Source of the DNA: CAZAQV01 sp964487255
Lineage (GTDB): Bacteria; Myxococcota_A; Polyangia; Polyangiales; CAZAQV01
DNA length: 55,126 bases
Direction: 5' to 3'
Assembly: GCA_964487255.1 (NCBI GenBank)
Contig: CAZAQV010000036.1
Coordinates: 1 to 55,126 of the forward strand
Below, piece after piece: positions 44,182 through 53,604 of the stretch. Positions within the stretch are counted from its first letter, which is position 1. Each line of letters opens with the position of its first letter. Position numbers and translations under genes: made by a program. The notes under the pieces are model-generated. The model ran no database searches. It was not told where the DNA came from and saw nothing but the letters and a program-made list of their open reading frames with translations.

Positions 44182-45366
44182 ATGCAGCTCCGAATGCGCC
44201 ATAAACTGAAGAAAGACTTGCGTCGCTCGGTACGATCAGGACACCCCTGGCTCTACGAAGACGCGTTTGAGCGACTCGATGCGGCGGTCGGTTCGGTCGT
44301 CGACGTGATCGACAAAGACGGAAAATGGGCGGGTCGCGGCATTCGCGATGTCGGCCCCATCGGCGTCCGCATCTTCACGCTCGACCCTAAAGACGCGCTC
44401 GACCAGGCGTTTTTCTCTGCGCGCATTGGGCGCGCTGTGGCGCTGCGCGACAAGATTTTCTCGCATCATCGCGAGACAAGCGCCTACCGACTCGTGCACG
44501 GTGAGGGCGACGGGCTGCCGGGCATCGTGTGCGACCGCTACGGCGAGTACGCAGTGGTTCGACTCGACGGAGACTACCTCGATGGGTGGACCGATACGCT
44601 GCGGGAGGCATTTGTATCGGTGTTGGCTCCGCTGGGGATCGAGCACATCTTGCTGCGCCAGGGACGCCGCGAACGCAAGCGCACGACGAGTTGGCGTGGC
44701 CACGTCCCGCAGGCGCCCGTGCGCTGCACCGAACACGGGATGACGCTGCTGGTCGATCTGGTCGAAGGCCAAAAGACGGGAGCTTTTGTCGACCACCGAG
44801 AAGGCCGGCGTCTGGTTCGCTCACTGGCAACACAGAGTCGCGCGCTCAACCTGTACGGTTACTCGGGCGGTTTTTCCATCGCAGCCGGGCTCGGGGGCGC
44901 ACGCGAGGTACATACCGTCGACATCGCTCCAGGGGCACTCGCACTCGCACACGCTGCGTGGTCGGAGAACAACTTGGACCCAGAGACGCACGAATGTTTC
45001 TGTCAGGACGTCTTCACGTTCTTGGACAATGCACGCGAGCGCGCCGAACGCTACGACCTCGTCGTCTCCGACCCACCCAACTTCGCGCCCAATCAAGCCG
45101 CGCGCGAAAAGGCGCTCGCGAGCTACGAGAAACTCCATCGCAAGGTGTTCGAGTTGGTGGAACACGGCGGGCTCTACTTCGCGGGGTCGTGTTCGAGTCA
45201 CGTCGAGATGGACGCCTTTCTGCTCACCCTTCGCGAGGCGGCCCGAAAGAACAAGACGGCGCTGCAGCTACTCGACGTTCGGCACGCGCCGCCCGACCAC
45301 CCTCGGCTGCCGGCCTTTCCCGAAGGTGACTACCTCAAAGCCGTGCTCTGCCGCGTGTTGGGTTAA
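44182..45366 (+). CDS. RlmI-like class I SAM-dependent rRNA methyltransferase
   Basis: About 394 residues. A PUA-like N-terminus (LRRSVRSGHPWLYEDAFE) and EGDGLPGIVCDRYGEYAVV are typical of the RlmI/YccW family, followed by KTGAFVDHREGRRLV, the SAM loop LNLYGYSGGFSIAAGLGGA, and the catalytic DLVVSDPPNFA motif. Members methylate 23S rRNA at a cytosine. Starts at 44131 or 44182 are possible; 44182 avoids overlap with nadE and matches family length. Its stop lies in a TTAA shared with the convergent gene. Confidence 0.88.
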   Translation: MQLRMRHKLKKDLRRSVRSGHPWLYEDAFERLDAAVGSVVDVIDKDGKWAGRGIRDVGPIGVRIFTLDPKDALDQAFFSARIGRAVALRDKIFSHHRETSAYRLVHGEGDGLPGIVCDRYGEYAVVRLDGDYLDGWTDTLREAFVSVLAPLGIEHILLRQGRRERKRTTSWRGHVPQAPVRCTEHGMTLLVDLVEGQKTGAFVDHREGRRLVRSLATQSRALNLYGYSGGFSIAAGLGGAREVHTVDIAPGALALAHAAWSENNLDPETHECFCQDVFTFLDNARERAERYDLVVSDPPNFAPNQAAREKALASYEKLHRKVFELVEHGGLYFAGSCSSHVEMDAFLLTLREAARKNKTALQLLDVRHAPPDHPRLPAFPEGDYLKAVLCRVLG

Positions 45367-46289
45367 GGCGTATCGTTCGCTTCGTAGGTCGAAAGACCGA
45401 CGCGCAGGCGCGCTTCGCGACAGTTGACCGATCCGCGTGTGAAGTCGCGGCAGGTCTCGGGCCTGGTTGTATATACGCTGCAATGATAGCTTTCGCGGTC
45501 ATTCGCAAGCCCCAAGCAGCGCCCACCTGGTCGCCGCAGTTCGATGCGCCCCTCGTGGCGCACGCAAAGGTCCGGGTGATGATGCGTAAACGGGTCGTTC
45601 GCCGCCAGCTCGACAACATCGAAAGCTTCGCGGCAACACGCGCCACAGACATGGCAATCAAAACCGGCATCGGGCGCATCGCGTACGCGGGCCAACAAAA
45701 GAGACGAGTCGTCGCCAGCATCGCGCGCGATCTCGCGGACCAAGCGTGCCAGCTCCGCGGTGCGCTCCAGGGCGCGGTCGACGTGCGGAAAAAAAGGTGG
45801 CGCGCTCGCCCGCGCAAGGGCTTGGCGCGCGGCATCTGAACTCTCGTCGGCGCCAAAACTCTGCTCGCCAAGCGCGTCGTAAAACGCCCGATGCTCGGTG
45901 GTCGGCGCCAACACCAGTTCAAGACCGTGTCGCTTGGCCAGGGCGTGCTGCAGGCGGAGGCAGGTGTGTTCCTGCAGCAGGCTCTGCTTCCCCTCGGCGG
46001 CCAAGCCCCAGTCGGTTTCTGTCCAGGCACGATCACCCTGCGCGATCGCGTGACAGATCTCATGAAAAATCATTTGCGCGAGGCAATCGTCGGCGTCGAG
46101 GGCGGCCTGGGTAGCAATCGTCAACCTGCCTGAGCCATCACTCGAAGCAAAAGCCCGATCATCTCGCTCGATCCGAAGCCCGAAATGCGTGGCCAGAGAT
46201 AACCAAGTCGTATCAAGAGGATCGGAGTATCTGCTGGTGATGAAACGCACGATGAAGGGGTCTACGGGTACGACGAGAGCCTGAATCAT
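45363..46289 (-). CDS. Fusion of HExxH-motif domain and YkgJ-type Cys-cluster domain
   Basis: 308 residues. The N-terminal 170 residues include MIFHEICHAIAQGD, an HExxH zinc-peptidase-like motif in a helical setting. The C-terminal part has FDCHVCGACCREAF, then RCLGLA, YHCSVYTTRPETCRDF and VNCREARL, the CxxCxxCC layout of the YkgJ family, which binds Zn or Fe-S. I do not recall this combination as common. Peptidase activity is unproven: the third zinc ligand is not obvious. The start at 46289 is ATG. Confidence 0.8.
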   Translation of the reverse strand: MIQALVVPVDPFIVRFITSRYSDPLDTTWLSLATHFGLRIERDDRAFASSDGSGRLTIATQAALDADDCLAQMIFHEICHAIAQGDRAWTETDWGLAAEGKQSLLQEHTCLRLQHALAKRHGLELVLAPTTEHRAFYDALGEQSFGADESSDAARQALARASAPPFFPHVDRALERTAELARLVREIARDAGDDSSLLLARVRDAPDAGFDCHVCGACCREAFDVVELAANDPFTHHHPDLCVRHEGRIELRRPGGRCLGLANDRESYHCSVYTTRPETCRDFTRGSVNCREARLRVGLSTYEANDTP

Positions 46290-46335
46290 TGAAGAACTAT
46301 GTGCAATTGACCCGTACGGGGACTATAGCCCAGGT

Positions 46336-46950
46336 GTGGAGACTCGCAGCGAACCCCACAGCGAAAGTGAACCCACGCCGCACGAGTTGCGCCGGACGGC
46401 CATCGCCATGCTCGAAGAGGAGTTTATGGTCTGGCGCGATACGGGCGATGTCGACATCCCGAGCGACGCCAAGCCCAAAGAACTCGCCGAAAGTGCGGTC
46501 GAGTTCATCCTCAAGAACGCGGACTTGCTCGGTGACAACTTCATGGAGGCAGGCGCCACAGCGTTAGCCAAGTTCGTCGATGGCCACGACGTCATCATGC
46601 GCATCGGGCCCACGCTCGATTGCGACCCCACGCTTTTCCAATATCTGAGCTTGTATGCCGAGCAAGCCGGCCAGGATCTCAAAGCCTCAAGCGAAGAGAC
46701 GGCTGAGGACGAAGGCGGCGACATGGTGACCAGCTTGGCAGCGCACCTTTTTTCGATGGTGCAAGACGGACAGCTTGAGCTCGCGACCAACATCACCGGC
46801 CATGACACGGAGGCCGGGCAAAAAGAACTCACCAAAGAGCTGGCCAGCCGTTTTCTCGACACCATTCGTAAGCAGATGTCGCGCGAGCGTTTCGAAGAAA
46901 TGTTGATGGACTGGCTGTGCGAGCAGCCCGAGATCGCCGAAGTCTATTGA
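46336..46950 (+). CDS. Hypothetical acidic helical protein
   Basis: 204 residues, strongly acidic and almost all helical, with no signal or membrane helix. It begins at a GTG (METRSEPHSESEPTPHELRR) and contains AVEFILKNADLLGDNFMEAGATALAKFVDGHD in separate helices. No family is recognised. It is divergent from the HExxH fusion, 46 bases away, and is followed by a prepilin gene 54 bases on. Confidence 0.65.
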   Translation: METRSEPHSESEPTPHELRRTAIAMLEEEFMVWRDTGDVDIPSDAKPKELAESAVEFILKNADLLGDNFMEAGATALAKFVDGHDVIMRIGPTLDCDPTLFQYLSLYAEQAGQDLKASSEETAEDEGGDMVTSLAAHLFSMVQDGQLELATNITGHDTEAGQKELTKELASRFLDTIRKQMSRERFEEMLMDWLCEQPEIAEVY

Positions 46951-47004
46951 GCGAACTCAAACCGTCTTTTTGGGGCTTGGGCGATTGAGCGATAAGCTCC
47001 GTGA

Positions 47005-47541
47005 GTGCAACGCAAACTCCTCGGCTTCTCGCTCCTCGAACTGATGGTCGTCGTCGTGATCGTCGGCGTACTCGCGGCGATCGCGCTGCCACGCTTCACC
47101 AACTATCTGCAGCGAACGAAGACTTCCGAGGCAACGGGGCAACTCAAGCTCCTGTACACCAATGTGCAAACGTACTACTCGCAGGCACGTTCGGGAGGCG
47201 GGCTCGGTTCAGAGGTCAGCAGCGGCTGTTCGGTGTCGAGTTCAGGGCTTGTACCCACGCCCGTTCCCAATGGTAGCAAAGTCAGAACGGACTACGCGTC
47301 GAACGAAACGTTCAAGCAAATCGGCTTTTCGCTGTCCGACCCGCACTATTACTCGTACGCGGTCGTCAACATCCCCGGCGCGAGCTGTAGTCACACCGCG
47401 GGCCTGCTCTACCGACTCGAGGCCCAAGGCAACCTCGACGGAGACGCGGTGCTCTCGACATTTTCGATGGAAGTCGGGGTCAAAGACGACGGCACCCTCT
47501 ACCGATCCCCCAATTTTTCCCGCATAAACGAGACCGAGTAG
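47005..47541 (+). CDS. Type IV prepilin-like protein
   Basis: 178 residues starting at a GTG. The prepilin signal is very short (MQRKLLG) with cleavage before FSLLELMVVVVIVGVLAAIA and Glu at position +5, as in PilA and type II pseudopilins. The globular part has four cysteines (SSGCSV, GASCSH region) compatible with a disulfide loop. No assembly genes are adjacent. It may be a minor pilin or a second PilA. Confidence 0.88.
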   Translation: MQRKLLGFSLLELMVVVVIVGVLAAIALPRFTNYLQRTKTSEATGQLKLLYTNVQTYYSQARSGGGLGSEVSSGCSVSSSGLVPTPVPNGSKVRTDYASNETFKQIGFSLSDPHYYSYAVVNIPGASCSHTAGLLYRLEAQGNLDGDAVLSTFSMEVGVKDDGTLYRSPNFSRINETE

Positions 47542-47595
47542 CGAACGGAGCAGCTTTTTGGATCTTGAGAAGGCTGATCTGGTGCAATTGCACCT

Positions 47596-48795
47596 ATGCT
47601 CCGCAGTCTCCTCCCCGCACTCATTTTTCTTCTTTCCATCGACACCCCCGCCCACGCCGACCTGGGCCAAAACAGCTGCCCCAGCGCCGCGCCGGTCGTC
47701 ATCACCCGCGTGCTGGGTGAACGCCGGGTCGAAGAAGCCGAACTTCGTCTGACCGATTGCTTTGGGCAACCGCGCAAGCAGGCGCTCATTGAACTGAGCT
47801 TGCTCGCACGCCCCCACGGCGTGCCGCGGCCAAGTCGGATCGATCGAAATGCCAAGTCGGTCATTGCAAGTTCAGTGCGCAGACTCGACCCGCGGCTTTT
47901 GACGCGGCTGCAGGCGCTTGCGACGCGCTGGCCGGGCAAGCGGATCGAAATCGTCTCAGGCTATCGCCCCAACGCCAAGAGCACGAGTCGTCACCGACAC
48001 GGACGCGCGCTCGACCTACGTGTCGTGGGCGTCGACAAGGAGGAGGTCGTGGCCTTCGCGAAGGCAATCCCCGGAACGGGCGTGGGCTACTATCCCAATA
48101 GCGTATTCACACACATCGACGTTCGGGATGAGGCCACGACGTGGGTCGATCACAGTGGACCCGGCGAACGCGCGCGCTACGGGAAGTTTCCGAAGAACTT
48201 TGAGGCGCTGCTCGAAGATGCCGAGTCTTCCAAACGCGCCGCGCGTGACGCGATCCACAACCTTCAGAACAGCGGCCTCGGCGCACCGGGCGCAACCCCG
48301 AAACCGACGGTTGCCGCAGCGACAGCACCTGCCAAGGACGATGCGAAGCCAGGCATCGATGTCGCCACCGTCAACGCAGCGCCCAACGCTGTCGACACGG
48401 ACCGCGAAGGTCCCTCCTCGATCAGTGAGGGAATCGACACCACTTCGGCCCTCATCGCACGCGAGTTCGCGCCTCCGAAGGACACGGCGGTCGCAAGCGC
48501 ACAAGCAGATGCGGACGATGCAACGGACATTACCGACGACGAAGTGAGCGTTGCGGACATCGGCGACGACGATGCCGTGCAGACAGAGACGAGCGCGATC
48601 GCGGATGCTGGCATCGCGGAACTACGTCGACAGCTCACCCAAGAGCTGAGCACCATCGACACCGGCATCGACACCGCCCCACCCGCGACGCCTTCGCAAG
48701 ATTCGCGAGCAAAACAGGCAATGGCCTCGCATACCCAAAGCGCGAAAACTGCCGATGCGTCCACCAAGCCCATCGACTGGTCCCCACCCTGGTAG
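47596..48795 (+). CDS. YcbK/MepK-type M15 peptidoglycan peptidase, exported
   Basis: 399 residues with a signal peptide (MLRSLLPALIFLLSIDTPAHA). Residues 95-190 form the zinc peptidase: IEIVSGYRPNAKSTSRHRHGR in two parts (SGYR and S-x-HRHGRALDL), then GVGYYPNSVFTHIDVRD with the third ligand. Such enzymes cut cross-links during wall growth. The last 190 residues are a Thr/Asp/Ala-rich low-complexity tail of unknown use. It is separated from the convergent PPC-repeat lipoprotein by a 33-bp hairpin. Confidence 0.85.
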   Translation: MLRSLLPALIFLLSIDTPAHADLGQNSCPSAAPVVITRVLGERRVEEAELRLTDCFGQPRKQALIELSLLARPHGVPRPSRIDRNAKSVIASSVRRLDPRLLTRLQALATRWPGKRIEIVSGYRPNAKSTSRHRHGRALDLRVVGVDKEEVVAFAKAIPGTGVGYYPNSVFTHIDVRDEATTWVDHSGPGERARYGKFPKNFEALLEDAESSKRAARDAIHNLQNSGLGAPGATPKPTVAAATAPAKDDAKPGIDVATVNAAPNAVDTDREGPSSISEGIDTTSALIAREFAPPKDTAVASAQADADDATDITDDEVSVADIGDDDAVQTETSAIADAGIAELRRQLTQELSTIDTGIDTAPPATPSQDSRAKQAMASHTQSAKTADASTKPIDWSPPW

Positions 48796-48810
48796 GCCCC
48801 GCCCTCCCCG

Positions 48811-48843
48811 AGTCTCAATGGGAGCCGGGGCCCGATTGAGACT
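48811..48843. repeat. 33-bp hairpin repeat, copy A
   Basis: AGTCTCAAT and ATTGAGACT form a perfect 9-bp stem around GGGAGCCGGGGCCCG. It sits between convergent stops. Identical or near-identical copies are at 53511 and 53634. Confidence 0.9.
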
Positions 48844-48845
48844 CG

Positions 48846-50876
48846 CTACTCGAGGGGAAGGCGGATCTTGCGCTTCTCGGTGGGCGGGATGATGGGTGCG
48901 TCGGGCAAGAGGTTGGGGGGCAGGAGCTCGACGTCGAGCGAAAACTCGCCTTCGTTTTCGGCGCGAAAGCCGTCGACGATAAGGTAATAGGTGCCCTTGT
49001 CGAGGACTTTGGCGAAGCCGCTGTGGCGGTTGTCGCCGTAGTCATCGTTGCATACGACCGTGCTTTCGGGGTCGAGACAGTCCGAGCGCACGTGCAGCGC
49101 ACCGTCAAAGTCCATCGCGACCCGCACTCGAACCAGCGCACGCTTGGGAACGCGCAGCTTGTACACGCGATCACCGGAGCGCGTTCCACCTGCGCAGGGA
49201 GCATGAAAAAGGTCTGGACGTCCCTTCGTCTTGCCACTGGTCGACTTCCCCTCGCGCACAAAGGGCGCGGCTCGGCAGGCGCGGCCCACCTGCCCGCGGT
49301 CTTCGACTTGTAGGTCCAACGTGGCCGCACCGAACTCGGCGCTGCTCTTGCCGTCGACAAACAAGAAGTAACGCCCCTTTGAGACGTTCGCGCGCAGCAC
49401 GCCGTCCTTGCCTTGCAGGAACGTGACGCAACCAAGCTCTCTCGACGCATCTTCACAAGCTGGCCGCATGTAGAGCGCACCTGAAAACTCAGGTTCACGA
49501 ATTGAAACGGCTACCTGCGAGCTTCGCTCCACGTCAATGGTGTAGACAACATCGGGCCCCGCTCCACCGCACGTCCCTTGCGTGGTGTGGCTGGCCCCGA
49601 TGGTGTCGATGGGCATCGCGTTATGAAGTGCCTCGGCGGCTCGACACGTATCCGCTTTGGACTGGCCACCATCGATGGGCGCACTGTCGGCCCGCAACGT
49701 GAAACGCCCTACCTGGCTTGGGGCGAAACCATCGGTATAAATGTAATACGTGCCCGCATCGAAGACGCCGCGCAGCAAAGCCGCACGTTGGTTGCGAAAG
49801 TCGTCGTTGCACGCAACCTCCGTTTGTGGGTCAGCGCAATCGGTGCGCATGTAGAGCGCGCCATCGTGGTCCGTTTGTTGACGAACGCGCAGCCGAGAAC
49901 GGCGCGGAAGGTTCAGCCGGTAGACGCGGTCTGAAGAGGTCGTGCCGCGCGCACAATTGGCTTGAAAATAGTCGGCTGAGCCCTGCGTCGTCCCACTGAC
50001 AGGGCGGCCAAGACGCATTGGCTGCGCGTCTTTGCACACCGCAGAAACGTCCTGGAGCGGATTGCCCTCGACGGTCACCGAGTACTCTCCTTGCGCGTCT
50101 CCATAACCATCGACGACCGCATAATACGTGCCCGGCTGCAGCGTGGCCTCGACACGCGAGCGTGTCGTATTGGGACTATCGTCATTGCAGGCCAGCTCCG
50201 CCCCACGCGAGCCGCACTCGCTAAACAGATAGAGCGCACCGTCAAACGTTGTGTCTGCGGTGACTGAAACTTGCGTCGCACGGTCCACGTCGATGCGATA
50301 GACTTGCTCGGGCGCCTGACCACGAACGCACGTTCCGCGCAGCACAGCGTTGCCCTGCCGCGTGTCGCCACGCAGCGTCTGCCCCATGCGCAACTCGTAG
50401 GGCTCAGAGCAGCTCCCGCGAGATGTCACGGGGCGGCGCATCGGACGCTTGCCAAGCTCGGCATGACTCACCGCGCCGGACCAGACCGCAAGTGTATACG
50501 TTCCCGAAGCACCGAGTAACGCCAAGTTGACGCGATGCGCACCAGGTGTGGACGGGCACACTTGAACCACTGCCTGCGCGTCGCTCGTAAGGTCACGAAC
50601 GACTTCGTCTCCCAGGGGGTCAACGATGCGTACTTCGATGTTTGCCTGCTGCGGTGTTGCCAGTGCGAGCAAGGTGTAACAAGACCCCGCCTTCATGACG
50701 ATCGGCACTTGCACCTCGGTATTCTCTAAGAGTGAACCGGAAGAAATGGGCACCGTCTGCGCCATGCCCATCGCCGTCATCGTGTTGTGAACCGCAACGA
50801 ATCGGGGGTCAATGCCGGAGTCAGAACCGCACGCGAGAAGCAGCGGGAGCAAGAACAACTGACAACGCACCTTCAC
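48846..50876 (-). CDS. Lipoprotein with four PPC-like repeats
   Basis: About 676 residues. The lipobox is in FLLPLLLACGSDSG. After an N-terminal domain come four repeats of about 105 residues with VYRLNLP-type starts, FDGALYM/L, C-x-D-x4-E-x-AC-NDD and GTYY-x2-VDGF, the layout of prepeptidase C-terminal beta-sandwiches with a conserved Cys pair. A passive adhesion or binding role is likely. Start at GTG 50876 is used so the signal peptide is compact; GTG 50870 and a start at 50906 are alternatives. Confidence 0.82.
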   Translation of the reverse strand: MKVRCQLFLLPLLLACGSDSGIDPRFVAVHNTMTAMGMAQTVPISSGSLLENTEVQVPIVMKAGSCYTLLALATPQQANIEVRIVDPLGDEVVRDLTSDAQAVVQVCPSTPGAHRVNLALLGASGTYTLAVWSGAVSHAELGKRPMRRPVTSRGSCSEPYELRMGQTLRGDTRQGNAVLRGTCVRGQAPEQVYRIDVDRATQVSVTADTTFDGALYLFSECGSRGAELACNDDSPNTTRSRVEATLQPGTYYAVVDGYGDAQGEYSVTVEGNPLQDVSAVCKDAQPMRLGRPVSGTTQGSADYFQANCARGTTSSDRVYRLNLPRRSRLRVRQQTDHDGALYMRTDCADPQTEVACNDDFRNQRAALLRGVFDAGTYYIYTDGFAPSQVGRFTLRADSAPIDGGQSKADTCRAAEALHNAMPIDTIGASHTTQGTCGGAGPDVVYTIDVERSSQVAVSIREPEFSGALYMRPACEDASRELGCVTFLQGKDGVLRANVSKGRYFLFVDGKSSAEFGAATLDLQVEDRGQVGRACRAAPFVREGKSTSGKTKGRPDLFHAPCAGGTRSGDRVYKLRVPKRALVRVRVAMDFDGALHVRSDCLDPESTVVCNDDYGDNRHSGFAKVLDKGTYYLIVDGFRAENEGEFSLDVELLPPNLLPDAPIIPPTEKRKIRLPLE

Positions 50877-50906
50877 ACCTATATCACAACGAAATATGCC
50901 CTCCAC

Positions 50907-51056
50907 TGCAATACAACAATGTCAGATTGGTTGCGAGACAAGCGCAAGACAAGGCGGAGCCGAGGAGCCCGCGTAAGCCTATGTTGCGATAGGTGCGCAG
51001 GCACCGCAGGCGACAACGCCGTATTGCGCATTGGATCGCAGCCAAGGTGATGTTGT
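50907..51056. repeat. Intergenic imperfect inverted-repeat element
   Basis: Arms around 50915-50960 and 51000-51052 pair imperfectly (GGTTGCGA... with ...GGCTGCGA read in reverse). In the centre, CCTAT-GTTGCG-ATAGG and GGTGC-GCAG-GCACC form short perfect stems. No gene is seen. Its shape recalls dispersed GC-rich repeats in other proteobacteria. Confidence 0.45.
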
Positions 51057-52193
51057 TTAGAGGAATTTGCGGAAGGTAAAGAAAAAACGGGAGAGAACCC
51101 GGTAGTAAAAAGGGCGCTTGCTCCAGCGCACCCGGTCGATCTTGGTCGAGGTCGTCAAGTCATCCTCAAGTTCGCGAGCGACTTGTCCTGCGAAGCGCTC
51201 GTGCTCGACACCGAGCGCAACCTCGAGGTTCGACAGCCACGATAGATAGTCGAGGTTGTAGGTACCGAGGCTCACCCAACGATTGTCAGAGATAAAAAGC
51301 TTGCTGTGAAGCACGCTCGTCTGCCACTCGTACACTTCTACCCCCCAGCGGAGCAACCGCGTATAAAGGTAACGTGTCGCCCAGAATATGGCTCGCACGT
51401 CACTGACGCCTGGTACCAGCAGCTTAATGCGTACACCGCGCTGCGCCGCGCGTTTGATCGCAGTGCGAATCACCCGATCGGGTAGAAAATAAGAGTTGGC
51501 GATCAGCAGCGAGTGACGTGCGGTCCGGATACGTTCGAGGTAGGTCTCGCGGATGTCGCGGTGCGCGCGACGATTGCGCGTGACCAGGACGCTGAGCTTG
51601 TCGGTCTCGACTTCGTCTCGCGCTTCAGGAATAGGCGGAAGTCGCGGCATTGCACAATCGTTTTGCCAAGTATCCCCGACAACGTTCCGCAGCACACCCG
51701 CCGCCGGCCCCTGGACCGCCACCATTTCATCACGCCAGCCGCCCCCACCCTGTTCGACGGGAAGCCACTGGTCACCCAAGTTGACGCCACCAGTCACCGC
51801 AAACTCACCGTCGACGACCAGCAACTTGCGGTGGTTGCGCCGGGTTAGTCCGTCGAGCTTGAAGCGATGGCGCCAAGGCGCGAGTGGCTTGTACTCGACG
51901 ACCGCGCACCCCGCCTCGCGCATGCCCATAAAGATTGCCGGGTCGGCACCGAACGACCCGAGCGAGTCGTAGATCACACAGACGCGCACCCCGCGCCCCG
52001 CCGCGCGCGACAAGGCCTCGGCAAAACGCTTCCCGGTTTCGTCCGAGTGAAACCAGTACATCTCAAGCAAGATTTCGCGCCGCGCGCCTTCGATCAACTC
52101 GAGCATGCGTGGGAACGCCTGCGCACCATCGCGGAGTAACCACAACGTGTGCTTGCCAACGCGGCAGGGTTCAGGCGCTGTCTGCTCGGCCAT
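51057..52193 (-). CDS. Phospholipase D / cardiolipin synthase family protein
   Basis: 378 residues with two HKD motifs: RNHRKLLVVDGEFAVTGG and VLHSKLFISDNRWVSLGTYN. LLEMYWFHSDETGKRFAEAL fits cardiolipin synthase-type enzymes, which join phosphatidyl groups. No N-terminal membrane helices precede the first HKD domain, so it is like short ClsB-type members. The ATG at 52193 lies inside the end of the MFS gene (23-base overlap); the longer frame is an artefact of that gene. The pair is likely co-transcribed. Confidence 0.9.
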   Translation of the reverse strand: MAEQTAPEPCRVGKHTLWLLRDGAQAFPRMLELIEGARREILLEMYWFHSDETGKRFAEALSRAAGRGVRVCVIYDSLGSFGADPAIFMGMREAGCAVVEYKPLAPWRHRFKLDGLTRRNHRKLLVVDGEFAVTGGVNLGDQWLPVEQGGGGWRDEMVAVQGPAAGVLRNVVGDTWQNDCAMPRLPPIPEARDEVETDKLSVLVTRNRRAHRDIRETYLERIRTARHSLLIANSYFLPDRVIRTAIKRAAQRGVRIKLLVPGVSDVRAIFWATRYLYTRLLRWGVEVYEWQTSVLHSKLFISDNRWVSLGTYNLDYLSWLSNLEVALGVEHERFAGQVARELEDDLTTSTKIDRVRWSKRPFYYRVLSRFFFTFRKFL

Positions 52194-53499
52194 GCTTCGG
52201 CAATCGTCGCATGACAAACCACGAGACCACAAAAAGCCCGCCGATGGCAAGAATCGCGACGCGATGCGCATCGCCCGGCGACTCCGGGTTGTGGGCAGCT
52301 TGCACGACGCCACCATAGAGCAGCGGACCAAAAATCGCAGAAGCTTTTCCACTGAGGGCCAAAAAGCCCATGAACTCGCCCGTACGCCCTTCGGGCGCAA
52401 TCGTCGCCATATACGCTCGACTCGACGCCTGCGTGGCGCCGATGACGATTGCAGCGAGCACTGCAACCGGCCAAAAGCCCATCTTGGTTTGTACCATGCT
52501 CGCGCCAACGACAACGGCAACCCACACAATCAGCGAGTACGAGATGGCGCGCCGCCCCCCGATGCGGTCGAGCAGACGCCCAAAGAAAATCGCGCCCGGG
52601 GCCGCGATAATGTTGAGCACCAAGAAGAGCGCAATATTTTCCATCGGCGAAAATGCCAGCGCCTCTTGGGTGAAGATGCCGACGAACTCGATCACCGTCG
52701 TGATGCCGTCGTTGTATAGAAAGTAGGCGAGCAGGAAAACGAACACGACACGGTGCGAGCGCGCCGCGCGAAACGTGTCGAACAGTTCGCCAAAGGCGCG
52801 GGCAACACTGAAATCGCCGCGGCTTTCGGGGGACACGGGACGGTCGTGAAGCCACAGCCACGCAGGCAACGAAAACACCGCGTACCAAATCGCGACCACG
52901 AGGTAGACCCAGCGGGCGCTCCCCGCTGTCTCGGGGCTAAACTCGTCCGGAAGAAGCGGTAGGCATGCGAGCAGGACGAGTAATCCCCCGCCGTAGCCGA
53001 GCGCCCACCCCAACCCGGAGAGTCGACCCAGCCGCTCGGGCGTGGTGAGGTCCGGCAGATACGCGTTGTAAAAAACGTACGCACCCTCGAAAGCAAAGTT
53101 GGCAACGATGTAGAAGAACATCGCCCAAAGACCGCTACCGGGCGCCAGCATGCTGAGGCCAACGAGCGCGACCAGACAAATCGCCACGTACGTAAACAGA
53201 AACTTCTTGCGGCCCCCGCCACGGTCCGCGAGCAGGCCTGTGATGGGAGCGGAAACGGTCACAAGAAACATCGAGATGGCGATGCTAAGCCCCCACGCGG
53301 CCGTCCCCGTAAGCTCGAAACCGAAAGCGTTCACCCCTCCGTGGCACAGCACGCGCTGAAAGTACGGGCCGCCAAACGCGGTGAGGGCAACGGTGGGAAA
53401 CGCCGAGTTGGCGAAGTCGAACATGCACCACGCGATGCGCGCGCGCTTGCCTTGAGGTCCCCGCAGCCCTACCCCCTCGCCATCCATGCGGCGCAGCAT
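52171..53499 (-). CDS. MFS transporter, UMF1/Atg22-like
   Basis: 442 residues with about 12 membrane segments. The N-terminus, ARIAWCMFDFANSAFPTVAL, is the diagnostic UMF1/Atg22 signature (W-x-YDfANSaf). The cytosolic loop DRGGGRKKFLFTY matches the MFS A-motif. Substrate is unknown; Atg22 relatives export amino acids. Starts at 53499 or 53487 are both ATG. It is overlapped by the phospholipase D-family gene. Confidence 0.87.
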   Translation of the reverse strand: MLRRMDGEGVGLRGPQGKRARIAWCMFDFANSAFPTVALTAFGGPYFQRVLCHGGVNAFGFELTGTAAWGLSIAISMFLVTVSAPITGLLADRGGGRKKFLFTYVAICLVALVGLSMLAPGSGLWAMFFYIVANFAFEGAYVFYNAYLPDLTTPERLGRLSGLGWALGYGGGLLVLLACLPLLPDEFSPETAGSARWVYLVVAIWYAVFSLPAWLWLHDRPVSPESRGDFSVARAFGELFDTFRAARSHRVVFVFLLAYFLYNDGITTVIEFVGIFTQEALAFSPMENIALFLVLNIIAAPGAIFFGRLLDRIGGRRAISYSLIVWVAVVVGASMVQTKMGFWPVAVLAAIVIGATQASSRAYMATIAPEGRTGEFMGFLALSGKASAIFGPLLYGGVVQAAHNPESPGDAHRVAILAIGGLFVVSWFVMRRLPKHGRADSA

Positions 53500-53510
53500 A
53501 TCCCATACGT

Positions 53511-53543
53511 AGTCTCAATGGGAGCCGGGGCAGGAGTGAGACT
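53511..53543. repeat. 33-bp hairpin repeat, copy B
   Basis: AGTCTCAAT...AGTGAGACT: the same repeat as at 48811 with changes in the loop and one stem mismatch. Confidence 0.85.
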
Positions 53544-53569
53544 CGGCGCGATGAGCGTGCGAGGCCCAA

Positions 53570-53604
53570 GCAAGCCGATTTGCTACTCGCCAATCGCTGC
53601 TTGC
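53570..53604. repeat. Dispersed two-part hairpin, copy between repeats B and C
   Basis: GCAAGC-C-GATTTGC-TACTC-GCCAATC-GCT-GCTTGC. Read on the minus strand across 53627-53545 it aligns almost base for base with the 24-kb array unit, including GGTTCTTCACGGCTT before and CGCACGCTCATCGCG after the hairpin. Confidence 0.82.
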
